Shown here: piece by piece, positions 25,701 through 38,781 of the stretch | Layout: each line of letters begins with the position of its first letter | How positions within the stretch are numbered: the first letter of the stretch is position 1 | Source of the DNA: Paragordius varius | Taxonomy: Eukaryota > Nematomorpha | DNA length: 64,000 nt | Assembly (NCBI GenBank): GCA_964247055.1 | Contig: OZ176055.1 | Coordinates: 3,596,001-3,660,000, forward strand | Reading direction: 5' to 3' | Translations under genes and position numbers: made by a program | The notes under the pieces: model-generated | Database searches by the model: none | The model's input: the letters and a program-made list of their open reading frames with translations, nothing else | What the model was told of the DNA's origin: nothing

Positions 25701-28700
25701 AGTAAAAAAAACAAAATATTATATTTTATAGACCATCCCCAACTGGCGTTATATTATACATATACGCGGCTTATGATTCACAATTTTGTCTGTTATAAAT
25801 AATTTTAAAATACTTTTTTTAATAAAGAAAAAAGGAAAATTGAATCACTGAACCATAAATTAATTGATTTATTATGTTAAGAAGGCGTCTACACCTATGA
25901 TAAGATAGGTAAAAGTAATACTATTTTCAACAACTGTTATTTTCTGTAATAATTTAAAATAATCGTCGAAACCCCAGGACAGATGAAAAAATGAAATTAG
26001 GGGATATTTCAAATTGAATGTGTTTTTTAAATTTGCCTAATAACTTTTGATTTAATACAAAATGATTAATAAATTCAAACCATATTTATCATCTTTACTC
26101 AGGCACTTTAGGATTGCTCAGATTTCAAACATTTTTCTTTCATTTAAAATTTATAATTATCTTTTTTAATTATCAACCATATTACCATAACTACTAATCT
26201 TAAGCAGACTGGGGTCTTCAACCACCCCATTTAGTATCAAAGGAAATGAATAGGATCCTTTTTTATAAAAATATTTTTTCTATCTATCACACACATCTAG
26301 GGTGAGTGTTTCGAATTTGACCGATTTTTGTAATCGTGTCCCATGTTTAACCCTAACCTTTAATCCCTTCCTCAAAAGCGACCAAGGGGATTATGTTTGC
26401 GAATCCGCTGGTGGGGGAATTGCATCTGTGAGCATTCGAGCTAACAGTAATATTTTATATACTAGATTTTATATTAAAACTATGTCAGATAATATCCATA
26501 TTTCCGATAATCTTGAACACTTATGAACCTTAAAAAAATATTTTTGCAAGGTAAAAAAATTTTAAACTTTAAATTTCTACCCGTTATTTTTGGATTATTA
26601 GCATGTTTTTTTGGTTATTTAGGAGAGTGGGAAAGAAATCTATTAATCTTTTTCATATATTTATTTAAAAAATCAAAATGTGATTATTTTATATTTTGTT
26701 TTAGCTGTTTCGTTTGTTGATACCCCGCCCGAACAAAGTTTTGTTAGAGGTGCTCGTGGGTTAATTACGTGTAAAATTGAAGGCGAAGAAACCAAAATGT
26801 TATGGAGACGAAACGGAGCTACCATTACAGGTATAGTAAGAATAATAAGCTGAAAATTAATGAAAATGATAATTGATTTAATAACTTCTATTTTACAATC
26901 GGTTAAGATTTCACTCTTGAATGTAATTTTTAACCTAAAGTAACAAAATTGGTTGCTATTCAGTGGTTTCAAATGTAAAATTTATGTATAAAAAAATTTA
27001 AAACTTAAAATATCAGTTTGTTTTAAAGATATTTTTAACAGTTAGATAAAGTTACTGATGATACGGATATGCAGTATGCAATTTAATGGTTGCTTGTTTC
27101 ACATATAGTTGGGCAATCGCAACATATGAGTGTATAAAAAAAAGAAATGAAATAATTGTTTATTCAATATTTTTCCATACAAAACTGTGTTGCAAATAGC
27201 CCTGCTATATTGTGTAATAAACCATTAAAATGCGCACTGTAAATTTGAATTTAAGACATTTAATATCTTACAACCATTTTAAAATTACGTTTTTTTTGGA
27301 AAAATAAATATTTTATACACCCTTTGCCGCATATTTCTACAGCTGCATCTACATTCTGTACACATTATTTTAAAATTTAATTAATTTATTTTTTTAGATG
27401 ATGATAATTACAAGATTGTTAAAGATGGTTTGGAAGTCCGCAATTTTACCAAAGACGATGATGCCAATTACACTTGTATTGCATTCAATCCCAAAACAAT
27501 CACAACCAAACAATTCTTCATCAAAGTTAATGTTTGGTGTAAGTGTTTTAACATTTGCTCTTCCTATCAATTTGAGTGCAGTTAAACTCAGTGGTACTCA
27601 CCAAAAACAGGTAAAGCGCCGCAAAAAATATTATCCTTGTACCAGAGGCCGTGCACCATTTTCGATATAAATTTTATATTGTTTGACACATTTACAGAAC
27701 AGATATTTATACTCAAAATGAGTGTGAAAAAACTCAATAAACAATTCAGGGCCATAAAAAGCATTAATCAGAGCCACATGCGGTCGGTGGGTCGCGGTTT
27801 TTACTATCACTGATTTAGCTGTTTTCAATAGATATCAACTACTTTTTGGTTTCAACAATTTAATTAATATTCACTATAGATCCAGCCACGATAAAACGGA
27901 CAAAACAACAAATTTACGCCGTTTTAGGTCAATCACTAAACTTGACCTGTGAGACGGATGGCAACCCAAAACCTCGCATAGAATGGTACAAAAATAATTA
28001 TGCCGACCTGCCTCTCCAAAACATTTTTACCGATAATCAAGGATTGAGTGTGTTATCAGTATAAATTTGTGTTTTTTTAGAAACATACCTATGTTACTTA
28101 CAATTTATGGCCCATTTTTATATATGTATATATTTATAGCTTCAAATTAATAATGAGATGGATTATGCAATGTATACCTGCCGCGCTGAAAATAATATGG
28201 GTGTAGCATCTGAATTAAAATTTACCGTACAAAGTGCAAGTAAAATAATTTATTCTTTCATGGCTTAATTATAATGAATTGTAAGAAGAGCCATTAATTT
28301 TTTACGTTTTGATATTACAGAAGCGCCAAGTAGAATCAAGGGTCTTGAACTGCTCCAAACCAAAGCCTATCAGATTAAATTGAAAGTTTTGTATCCCGAA
28401 GATGATGGTGGTCGGCCCATTGAATCCTACAAAATGCGTTATAAAGCCGGAGATCAGACGTGGGACAATGCCCCAATCAAGACTATCTCTCCGGGTATGA
28501 ATTTAATAATAAGTGTTTTAAATAATTTATAGTGAAAATTATCCCTTGAACACCAAGAATATGTAAATTAACTTAGTGTACATTCAGATTAATTTAATTT
28601 GTAATAATGCAATTCAGTCTGAGTTTTATCATAATATTTATTTTGACAACGGTCAGTCAATGAGTGCATGTTTTTCATATGTTATAACACCATTACAATA

Positions 28701-29126
28701 CCAAATTTAACCTTATACAAAATTAATCATAGCAGACGTTATAATTAAAATTATTGATCGTTTAATAATGTATTACTGTTAGATTATTTTCAAATAAATA
28801 AAACACATATGATAAATTTCTCTCATAAACCAAACCAAACTAACTTAGCCCCGTTTTACAAAAACTTTGATAAATAGATAATTATTATTTTTTTGTACTT
28901 CCACAATACAGATGATCCAATTATTGTGATTGAAGACCTAACCCCAAACACGAAATATGATTTTGAAGTGGTAGCAGTTAATTCCGTAAACCCTGGCCTA
29001 CCATACACCCAAATCATATCAACCAACAATGATATTACAGCCTCAAACGCTCCCTCAATTCAGTTGTTTAATTTAATTTGGTTGACATTAATATCTTTGC
29101 TTGTGACTTCATCCTTATTGTATTAA
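20765..29126 (+). CDS. Cell-surface adhesion protein, three Ig domains and one FN3 domain
   Basis: Nine exons, all with GT-AG borders and matching phases: 20765-20996, 25372-25510, 26301-26446, 26705-26830, 27398-27538, 27880-28058, 28140-28239, 28321-28494, 28912-29126; 483 residues. A hydrophobic segment at residues 55-76 (CSYLIPFLCYFICTLAFLSQ) serves as signal or anchor, with an unusually long polar stretch before it. Ig cysteine pairs: AICEGKK/GDYVCES, ITCKIEG/NYTCIAF, LTCETDGNPKPRIEWYK/YTCRAEN. FN3 (about 355-455): APSRIKGLELL, DGGRPIESYKMRYKAG, DLTPNTKYDFEVVAVN. The last 20 residues are hydrophobic with no charged tail, suggesting a GPI anchor. The plan recalls fasciclin II/NCAM-like adhesion molecules, but with fewer domains; orthology is not claimed. 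The first intron is 4.4 kb and introns carry MITEs (27106, 27589). Confidence 0.85.
20997..25371 (+). other. First intron of the adhesion gene, 4.4 kb
   Basis: Very AT-rich, with (TA)n runs at about 22540-22573, 22758-22788, 23156-23176 and 24730-24747. No exon or mobile element could be supported inside it. A 68-residue minus-strand open frame at 24094-24300 has no recognisable features. Confidence 0.6.
27106..27207. mobile_element. Degenerate hairpin MITE, TAGTTGGTCAA family
   Basis: TAGTTGGGCAATCGCAACAT at the left and the complement of TTGCAAATAGCCCTGCTA at the right form imperfect inverted arms, each followed by a TGTAT..AAAA stretch, as in the well-preserved copy at 60499-60640. TA lies at both edges. 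It is in intron 4 of the adhesion gene. Confidence 0.45.
27589..27812. mobile_element. hAT-type MITE, CAGTGGTACTCA family, in an intron
   Basis: It starts CAGTGGTACTCACCAAAAAC and ends with the complement of CAGTGATAGTAAAAACCGCG. Flanking 8-mers GTTAAACT and ATTTAGCT agree at 5 of 8. The interior has GCCGC, GGCCGTGCACC and GCGGTCGGTGGGTCGCGG GC-rich blocks. Related copy at 7581-7780. It lies just after exon 5 of the adhesion gene. Confidence 0.6.
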
Positions 29127-30194
29127 TTGTAGATTTATATTATATTACCTTCAAATTAGATATACTGTAACTACTAACAAATCAAAGGGGTTTTTTCCGT
29201 CATTCACATATAAAATTTTTATATTATTTCATAGCTTTAACTTAATTGTAAATATATAATTGTAATGGCTCCTTACTTATTCATACCAAAATAAACCAAT
29301 TATACTATCTTTTAGATCGATTTTTTTCATATTATTTTACGTATCGATATTTTACACTGTGCCTAATTTATTTGTCCCATAATTTAGTTTCATTATACTT
29401 ATAACCATAATATGCATTTTGTTCGCATGCCAATCCATATATATTCACTTTTTTATGAAAACAAATTAATATTCTGTTTTTTAAAACACTAATATTTCTG
29501 CTTTCTTTGACCAAAGAATTTTTCGTTTTCTAAGAAGACATCTTATTATAGTGAAAGAATATATATCATTTATTATTATTCATTTTTTTTGGGATGATTT
29601 AGGATACGATATCCAACCCTCTGTATAAAATGTATATATATAATTTCATATCAATATATAACATATATATAATAATTTATATTACTAATAATAATTATAT
29701 ATGACGAATTGAGTGATGATTGATTATATTAATAAATAAAAATATAACTTTCAACTTATGATTAGATGGCCTAGACATCAGAATTGCATTTACTAAAATA
29801 ATAGCAAGTTAACATTAAAATATAAACTCCTAAAAATATCTATGAAAAATTCAAATAATTTTTGTTCTCGTCTTATCCCTATATAAAAAATAGAGGCCAA
29901 AAAATAAATATTGCTTACTTATTATCCCGTTAAACACAGGTTTTTATAATAATCGTCTCTCTATTTAAGCTAAGTAATATGTTTTAAATCAGGGATGTCC
30001 AACACGCTTTTTTCGGTACTAAAAAGGGCTCTAAAAAAATATTTAAAAATTGGATTTCAATCATAAGTTTACGATTATTTAATAGATATATCATCCAAAA
30101 TTGGTGACATTCTTTTTATTAATTATGTTTTTTATTATTTTTTTATTTCCATTACCTCTATTTATTGCAAATTATCAAGAATAATTATTAATGA
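29127..30194. other. Intergenic AT-rich stretch
   Basis: Presumed 3' untranslated region of the adhesion gene at its start. At 29990 a lone hAT-type left end (CAGGGATGTCCAACACGC) occurs without a visible partner. No exon recognised. Confidence 0.45.
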
Positions 30195-31197
30195 GACTAC
30201 GCCACAGCGAAGCGTGACAGGGCAAAGAAACGCGTGACTAAAATTTTTGCCTTTTAACAGGCAATACGAAAAATCTTTCTCGAATTTTTACAGTCTCATA
30301 CCGTGGGCAAAAAAATACAATCAAAAAAATATTTTTGTGGACTTTGTTTTTTTTGAAAAAAATGGCATTTTACGGGGGTAGCGGGTAAAAAGAGGGCCTA
30401 AATCAAAAAAGTGACTCGACTATGTTTGGCGCAATCGAAAATAACTAAATAAAAATCATATTTGAAATTGAATGTTCCAACACGTTCTCCAAAAAATTGA
30501 CTTAACTTAATTTTCACACGGGGTGGGCCCGAACTGGGGACCTAATTCCAAAAAAGGGCGAAGCTATTGTCGGGGCATTCATTAATGATTATTTTTCTTC
30601 GATGTTTGGATTTGAATGGGTTCACCGGTTTTCCGGAAACAGATCACAAAGTTATATGAAAAATCAGTTTTTAGCGGGTAGCTCCTTACCCAGCAGCTAT
30701 CATCAAATAAACGGTGGACTAAAATTTTTGCCTTTTAACAGGGAATACGTGGAATCTTTATTGTTTACGGTCTCATACCTAGGGCGAAAAATCGATCTAA
30801 AAAATTATTTTTGTGGACTTTGTTTTTTGAAAAAGGTGGCATTTCACGGGGGAGCGGGTAAAAAGAGGGCCTAAATCAAAAAAGTGACTCGACTATGTTC
30901 TGCGCAATCGAAAATAAGTAAACAAAAATCATATTTGAAATTGAATGGTCCAACACGTTCTCCGGAAAATTGTCTCAAAGACACGATTTTTGTGGACTTC
31001 TGTTTTCAAAAAAAACCCGTTTTTCATACGGGGTGGGCCTGAACTGGGGGCCTATTTCAAAAAAATGGCAAAGCTATTGTCGGGGCATTCATTATTGATT
31101 ATATTTTTTCGATATTTGGATTTGATTGGGTCTACCGGTTTTCCTGTACCAGATCACAAAGCCAGCATTTTCCATTTTTATAAATATATAGATTATG
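30195..31197. repeat. Composite repeat, 'GCGAAGCGTGACAGGG' family, forward copy
   Basis: It begins GAGACTACGCCACAGCGAAG, the inverted equivalent of the block at about 9730-9765. Two tandem versions of a sub-unit follow: AAAAGAGGGCCTAAATCAAA then GTGACTCGACTATGTT at about 30388-30430 and again at about 30860-30900. Each runs into GGGGTGGGCC(C/T)GAACTGGG and a GATTTG(A/G)(A/T)TGGGT segment. It ends in GATCACAAAGCCAGCATTTT, shared with the element at 12810-13648. Confidence 0.6.
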
Positions 31198-32665
31198 TTA
31201 AAGAAACTACTTTTTCTGTGCATATTATATGTGATATGAACACTTCTTGAAGAGTAATTTTATACCCGAGAGCCATTTAAAATTTAAAAAAATATTTTAA
31301 AAAATATATAAGATATGGTTTTTAGCCTTTTAATACAAAAAATTTTCTTTCAAAAATGCAAAATTGGAAAAAAATTTCATTCCCAACCTTTTCGCTACAA
31401 TTTATTTATTGTCCATATTGAAATACTCACCAAATTAATGTTTAGATGGTTAAAAAATGTAAATAATTAATTTTGGAAAGCTAAATTAACATTTTAGCAA
31501 ATTTTTTATCTTTATAAGATTTTAAAAACAACTGTTTGCTTCAATCGTGTTTTGAAGCTATCTCATTAAGAGACTATAGAAGTTTTGTGAAACGAAAAAT
31601 TATAGGTTTATCTAATATAGGAGAAAAGATTGATTAACATTTGATTAACAAAACAGTTTATTTACGACTTTCAGCTCTGGTATAGAAATGTATTATAAAC
31701 TGCCGTACAAATTAAAATATTATAAATCGTTAAATTTAATTATAGCGCTATAAAATGCAATATTTTGCAAAAATGTGGTAAAAATGGCATCAAAATATTT
31801 TGGTATGTATTTATTATCGAAATTTATTTTATTTAAATATTTTGGCTTATTTATAATATTTTTATTAGGATAGAAGCATCAATTTAAATTAGAACCATCC
31901 CTTAAATAGTATGAATATTAATTTAAATATGGTCTGCGCTCACTACCCAATTTAAATTGAAGTAGATAATAGCTAATTGTTTTGTAATGAAGCAATTAGC
32001 ATTCACCAAAATATTTATTTAGCAAAATGTAAGCAAATTTTGCTATTTTCTGTATTTAGAAGTTACTACTAAAATGGTTATGACTTTTTTATAATGCCAG
32101 TACGGCCAAAAATTGAAAGAACTATTATCTAATAGATTCCTTATTTATTTACCAGAACAAATATATTTCATCAGGATATATATTGTGTGTGCACAATGTA
32201 AAGCCAAATAAAGTTTATTTTGATATTTGCCCAATTTATATTTTTAAAATATTTTAAATTAAATATTTCTGTGGTTTAAACCTTAATGATAATGAAGTGT
32301 TAATACTAGCCCAGATTACAAGGATTTAAGATATTTGGTGTCCACATCTAAAAACAAAATACTAAAAATATTTTGCTGGATAATTATAGTTTATATTTAC
32401 ACTGAGCTTCCACCAAAATTTTGACATAGGGTATGGAAGTTTTGCGATTTTTCAATATGAGACCATCACCATGAAAGCAATTTAACTTAAATCACTTGTA
32501 AGGGCCATAAAATTTTAAAAGCATTACCAGAAAATATACTGTTTTTTGCTGTTTTCTGTAAAAGCAATAAAAGATATTATCTAAGAATAATTTACTATTT
32601 TGTTTCAAACATATTTTTAACATTTGTTTTTTATTTGCACGCTTGACCCAACACACGTTTTTAGA
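31198..32665. other. Intergenic stretch with a partial MITE
   Basis: 31740-31966 is the right half of a CTTAACACTT-family MITE (CAATATTTTGCAAAAATGTG, AGGATAGAAGCATCAATTTA, CACTACCCAATTTAAATTGA). The rest is AT-rich without recognisable exons. The PDIA6 promoter should lie at the right side; no motif could be assigned. Confidence 0.5.
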
Positions 32666-35600
32666 ATGTATTGGTCTGTAATTTTAATTTCATTTTATTT
32701 GGCAAATCCCACGTTGGGACTCTATTCTTCAAGTGATGATGTTAAAATACTAACACCCGAAAAGCTGGATAAATTAAATGGCATAGCGATCGTAGAGTTT
32801 TACGCCGACTGGTGAGATATTTGAATATAATATTATTTGGAACACGAATATTTACATATATTTATTGAAAAATGGAATAGGTGTGGTCACTGCAAACAGT
32901 TCGCACCAGAATACAAAAAGCTCGCAACATACTTGAAAAAAATTGTAACAGTTGGCGCTCTTGATTCGGATAAATATAAAAATGACATTGGGAAATATGG
33001 AATTCGTGGATATCCTACCATTAAATTTATGGCAGATGGGAAATTAATTGATTATAATGGTTTACAAAAAATCATTAACGCTTATTTTAAAATATTTATT
33101 ATATTTCTAATTTCAGGTCAACGTACCGCAAGTGCAATTGTTGAGGAATTATTTAAACAAATGCGAGCCCTTGTTGATAAACGCATGGGACACAAATCCA
33201 AAAAATCCGACAAAAATCATGTAATTTTATAAATATATAGTAATAAAACATTTCGGATCATTTTTAACTGGATGCGGTCTAATTTTTAGATTTGTCCATA
33301 TTTTAACAATTTTGACTGTATATTTTAACTTTCGATAAAATTTAGGTGTTAAAAAACTCATAATAAAGACTAAGAATACGATTAAATAGTAGGAATCGAA
33401 CCATTTATCTTACTTTATTTTATCCATTTTAAAACCATTTGAATTCCGGTTTTAAACGGTTCTAGAATACTAATTTTTTAAATTTATTTGCCATTTATTA
33501 AAAAATTTGATGCGATGTAAACCTTATTTTTTTTATCTTATTTGTATCATGTTTTTTGATTCAGAAAAAATAGCATTCATAAAATATTTAGTTTATAGGC
33601 TTTTATTATTGTGACTTATTTCCCAATAGAACCCTTAATTTAAAATATGGAATCTGAAATTACCAGACTTAAAACTCCGGGAAATTATTTTAGCGAAAAG
33701 TCATAAAATCGGAACCATTTAATCAAGAACCGTTGTTTTTCTAACAAAATTGACTTTGAACCGGAACCAAAAAAAATTTCTTTTCAATCTCTGTTAAATG
33801 GTATAATTTTCTCAAATATTTTATTAACAAAAACATGTCTTTTTAACAGCCAATCTTTTTTACTTCTATTAAAGGTAATTGAATTAACCGATGACAATTA
33901 CTCTACCATGGTTATGAAAGATACGGCGAATGCTTGGTTAGTCGAATTTTTTGCTCCTTGGTGCGGACATTGTAAGCAATTAGCACCTGAGTGGGCTAGT
34001 GCGGCTTCAACGCTAAAAGACACGCCTGGCATTAAACTGGGAGCTCTGGATGCCACGGTTCACACTAGCACAGCGGCTAAATATCAGGTAATATTTATAA
34101 CACAATATGGGTAAGACCCCATACCTAGGGTTGTGCTGACCAAGTCATGACCAGGTCAGTGACTATTTATTTATTGACTACGGTCATTTTAAAAAAACAG
34201 CTGTTTTTCAAAAAATGTTGCTTACCAAAAAATGTACAATATTAACTTAAAAAAACGTGACATTATTAGTGAAACGCAAGTTTTAGCATTATTTTCACAA
34301 TCCAATATCGCATGGTATTTACTTAGGCAAAAAGTGGTCATGATCATGGTCTGACTTGACCGGACTTTTTTGTAAAAGCAGTCAAATGCACAACCCTACC
34401 CATACCACCTGCTCAATGTACTGGCAAAAGAACTCAAATCAATTAATTCTGATATATAAGCCAAATCAGGAAAAGATTGGAAAAAAACTTTTAACAGGGG
34501 TGTACTGCCATTTAATGGCGAAATCCTATACAAATGATGACGATGAGATAGTATATACAGCAAAAAGGCTGAAAATAGTGTAAAACATAAATTATAACGC
34601 TAAGACAATAATATTTCCCTTTGCTGGATTGTACTACTGGCATTATATTTAATGGGAAACTAGTGATGTATACTTGCTTATATTGTATCTTTGAGATGAA
34701 ATGTACCAATGTATGTATAGTCTTGTCTACCATGATTTGTTTAATCTTTGCGTAGAGAATCGATTGTGGTTTCTTTATATAGTTTTACGTAAACAATGAA
34801 CAGTAAAGTATGACGTAAAACAATATTAAACCATAAAAGAATAAAAAAATGTTTTGTTTAAAAATACAATTATAGTTGTATTTGCACATCCATAAAATCC
34901 CCTTGTTTTTTAAAAAAAACATTTTTTATTCGTCTATTATTTTTATTTTAAGGCTTAAGAGAATGCTCGTATTATCGTAACAATACATATATATATATAT
35001 ATATATAATTGTAACGATATGATGTTCACATCTACTAGACCCAGACCGTATCTCTTGTTAAAAAATAAGTATATGATTGATTTGACATAAACACTTTTTT
35101 ACGGTGTCGAATTAGAATACATTTTATGCCAAAATTCGATCAGTTTTGTTAAATTAAACCAAAAGGTATATACGCTTTTAAAATCAAATAACGGTTTATG
35201 CATGTAATATCAAAGTCCAAAAAGTTTGGAGTTAGTTTGCGATGATAAATTTTTAAAGTTGAAATTGTATTACAAAATTACACTCATTTTTAAGGCAAAA
35301 AGGGCTTATGGTTTTAATAATTATCCTATTTTTATCTTATTACAGTATTATTATATGGTTAATTTGTTTTTTGGAATTATTTAGGCAAATAAGTTTAATT
35401 ACACATTTTTTTGGCCTTATACTCAAAGTTTACCTAATATTTGGCATCTATTTCAATTAACAAATTAACGTTGTGTGTTTATATAAGTCCCAATTTTTAT
35501 GAAAAAAAAATATGTTTAATATTTTTCCTTGATGCATTAGATCCAAGGATACCCAACTATAAAATACATTGATCCAAACACTAAAGAAGTCATTGATTAC

Positions 35601-38434
35601 GATGGAGGTCGGTCCGCTTCCGCCATTGTGGATTGGGTCAAAAATAAATTGTTGGATAATGTTAAAGATCCTGAAATTTTGCAGGTATTTGATTAGAAAT
35701 TTTAATTAATATAAACCATCTCGATCATATTGAGTCAAATAAACTTTTCCTTTAATTAATTTTAAGTTTTTCAATAAAAAGGCCTAACTAATGAGCTCAT
35801 TTCTGTATTTAATAAAGGTCCTAGTTTTTAAGCTAAAGTTTGTGACCATAATATTAAGCTAAATAAAAAATATATAAATTACTTTTTATGTTTATTATCA
35901 TTAAAAAAACTAAGTACCAATTTAAATTTGTTTAAAACAATCTGATTTTTATTTTTCTTAAAAGCGCTGCCTTGTTCTGCATAATTGGATTTATTAAGGG
36001 TGATTCCTCTGTATTGAATTTCGCAATTGAATAAATAATAGTAATTGAAGAAAATTTGTCAAGTTAGACTTTTACAACTGTTATTAATATAATTCATTTT
36101 ATAGCAACTTACCATTTTTATATAGAGGCTAGTAATTAATACTTATGAATTTCAATATGATTTTTATATTATTGTTTTACAGATTACGAAACAATCTGTG
36201 CTTAAGGAGGCTTGTGATGAAAATACATTGTGCATTATTTCATTTTTACCTCATATCTTGGATTGTCAATCTGAATGTCGAAACAATTACCTTGAAATGC
36301 TCAAAAAAATTGGGGCCGAAAACAAAAAACATAAAATTGGGTATGTTAATATTTTCAGCACGTATACGTAACAATAATTTAAAATCTTGGAAATTTACAA
36401 TAATATGCTATACTATCTTAAAATATATGCCAGTTTTAGATTCTACCAGAATTGTAATTGTTTCATTGTAAATATAAAAATATTAAACATAAAAACTAAA
36501 TCAAATTTTTTTTTGTAATGCAAACCGATAAGTTATATTAAAAAAATAGGGTTTATGAGATTGTGTTTTTTAAAAAAAGTATTTGTATTTTTGTTTTTCC
36601 GTTCCGTTATGATTTCAAAATGCAATTATATAAATTTAAGGAAGTTGATTTTTTTATATATTTTTTTAATATCTACTAATAGATGGTTATGGTGCGAAGC
36701 TGGACAGCAACCCAACTTAGAAAAGGCTTTAGACATTGGAGGTTTTGGCTATCCAGTAATATTTTTTCATTATTATGAAATATATAAATATTTATACTCA
36801 TTCATTACCTTAAATTGTTTTCCACCTTACAGTCGATTTAAAATTTCAAATAATAATTAAAGGATTTCTGTGATGATATGCCAATAAATATGCATTCTAC
36901 GGTCTTTAAAATAATTTTAATGTAAAATTGACGAAATCCTCATTTCTAAATTCAACCGCCAAAATTTTTTGTATTTTTTATTGCAAAAAAACTAGCAAAT
37001 AAAGATGTATTGGCGTTATGTTTATTAAAAGTTTCAGGCTTCTAGGGTTTTTATGAAATATATTATTTCTCCTTTTTTCTTTAGGCAATGGTTGCTGTTA
37101 GCTCTAAAAAGAAGGTATATACGATATTGCGTGGTGCTTTCAGTGATTCTGGAATCCGAGAATTCATACGGTTTGAATGATTATACTTTTTTACAACTTT
37201 TATGTAGCAATTTTATATTGTCCAATTATGTCTTTTGGCATCAGATTATTAAAAGTTCCACAATATATATATGGATTGTTAAATAAGTAACAAAAAAACT
37301 GAATATACATTGTAATACAGTCATGTATATGTAGAATTGACAGAACTTCGTTTTTAAATGATTATAATTTGTTTTTAATTGTTTAAATGTTTGATATGTC
37401 AACTTTCAACATGCGCATTTTTAAGCATTAAAATAATAATTGCTTATTTATAGTAAATAATTAAAAACAGAGTAAAATCAATTAAAAACGTATATCTGAC
37501 ACTTCTAAACATACATTACTGTAAATAGAATTTCAAATCTATATAAATATAACCGTTACGATAATAAATTTGTTTTATTCTGTAATATATAGGGATATTG
37601 TGTTTGCAAAAGCGATTAGACCATCATCCTTGAATGAATCCGAATTTCAAAAGGTTAAGACCGTCAAAGGCTGGGATGGAAAAGATGGGAAGGTAAATAA
37701 TGTTAAAACATTCTTTTAAATTAAATGTTTTAATTATTTTTCGGAAAAAAAGGTTAAATAATTTTTCAGTATATATATATATCCCTGTTTTGTATATGTG
37801 CGTATTTTATAATTTTTTCCGTTATGATTATTTACTATAATTTTGGTGTAATTAATTTTTTTTTCGCAAATTTCGCTGTCTCGTTAAAATTTTTAAAATT
37901 CCATGACAAATATTTAATCAGAGTTTATCAATTTTTTTCGCAATTAAATTCGCTGTTTCGTTATAGATTTTAAGATTCATGACATATGTAATGTTAATCA
38001 TAATTAATTTATATTATACATCTGATATTATGCATCAATTTTTATGTTAGAATGTTGGATAATTACAAATCCTATTTCCTGACTTCGCAGACACTATATA
38101 AATACCGTTGTTTAAATAATAGTGAATTTAGAAGAATCTTTTTTATATATTTTTGAATAATGTTTTTTTCATTAAAATTGCCCCATTTAAGTTATATTCT
38201 TCCATTACAATAGCTTCATTCTGATAGCATTTTTTTAATTTTTTCTTTAATAATGCTTTCAATATTCCGCATTTTTTAAAACATCGCCCGCACATATACT
38301 TAATAGGGATTATTATTATTATTATGCTTTTTATTATTATGTTTGCACATATTTATAATTTAATTAACTCATTTTTTGTAAAAATAAAGTTGGAGGATGA
38401 AGAACCCGTTGTTATTGGACATAATGAACTTTAA
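32666..38434 (+). CDS. PDIA6: PDIA6 (P5) protein disulfide isomerase, ER lumen
   Basis: It catalyses disulfide formation and rearrangement in the endoplasmic reticulum. Ten exons, all in phase: 32666-32811, 32881-33059, 33117-33220, 33875-34087, 35541-35684, 36183-36340, 36683-36755, 37085-37170, 37593-37692, 38390-38434; 415 residues, close to the family length. Signal peptide 1-18. Two thioredoxin-like domains carry the catalytic motif CGHC at about residues 50-53 and 173-176 (EFFAPWCGHCKQLAPEW), each with its cis-proline segment (GYPTIKF, GYPTIKY). The C-terminal b-type domain includes WLWCEAGQQPNLEKALDIGG, as in PDIA6. The tail is HNEL, an ER-retrieval variant of KDEL. Intron 1 splits the Trp codon just before the first CGHC. 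Introns carry a hAT-type MITE (34126). Confidence 0.95.
34126..34398. mobile_element. 273-bp hAT-type MITE with perfect 8-bp target duplication
   Basis: It starts TAGGGTTGTGCTGACC and ends ..ATGCACAACCCTA (inverted TAGGGTTGTGC). CCCATACC is duplicated exactly on both sides (34118-34125 and 34399-34406). The inner part has GTCATGACCAGGTCAG and GGTCATGATCATGGTC motifs near the ends. It is in PDIA6 intron 4, likely a fairly recent insertion since the duplication is intact. Confidence 0.9.
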
Positions 38435-38781
38435 ATCCTCTTTTATGCAAAAGTATTATAGAAAATATATGATGAACTATCTACATTTCATATATTTTTA
38501 ACCTTTGAGTTTTATTGTAAAAATGTATGCAACCATTTTGTTTTCCATTTTATTTATATTCTGTTTCTCTTTTCAAATGTAAAATTCTTTATGCTCAATA
38601 TTATGTTTAATTTTTAAAAGGAAAATCCTATTATATATTTTAATTTACTTACTCAACATATTTATGTGATTAAGTTCAACTCATACATGTACATTTATGA
38701 CATATTGCACATATCTTGGGCATTGCATCAAATAAATTTTTATACCAAATGAAATTTTAGATGTATAGATGCTTATTACAC
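38435..38781 (+). other. Presumed PDIA6 3' untranslated region
   Basis: Non-coding AT-rich sequence following the TAA stop. AATAAA-type signals occur (for example CAAATAAATTTT near 38730), but a cleavage site cannot be fixed. Confidence 0.4.
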
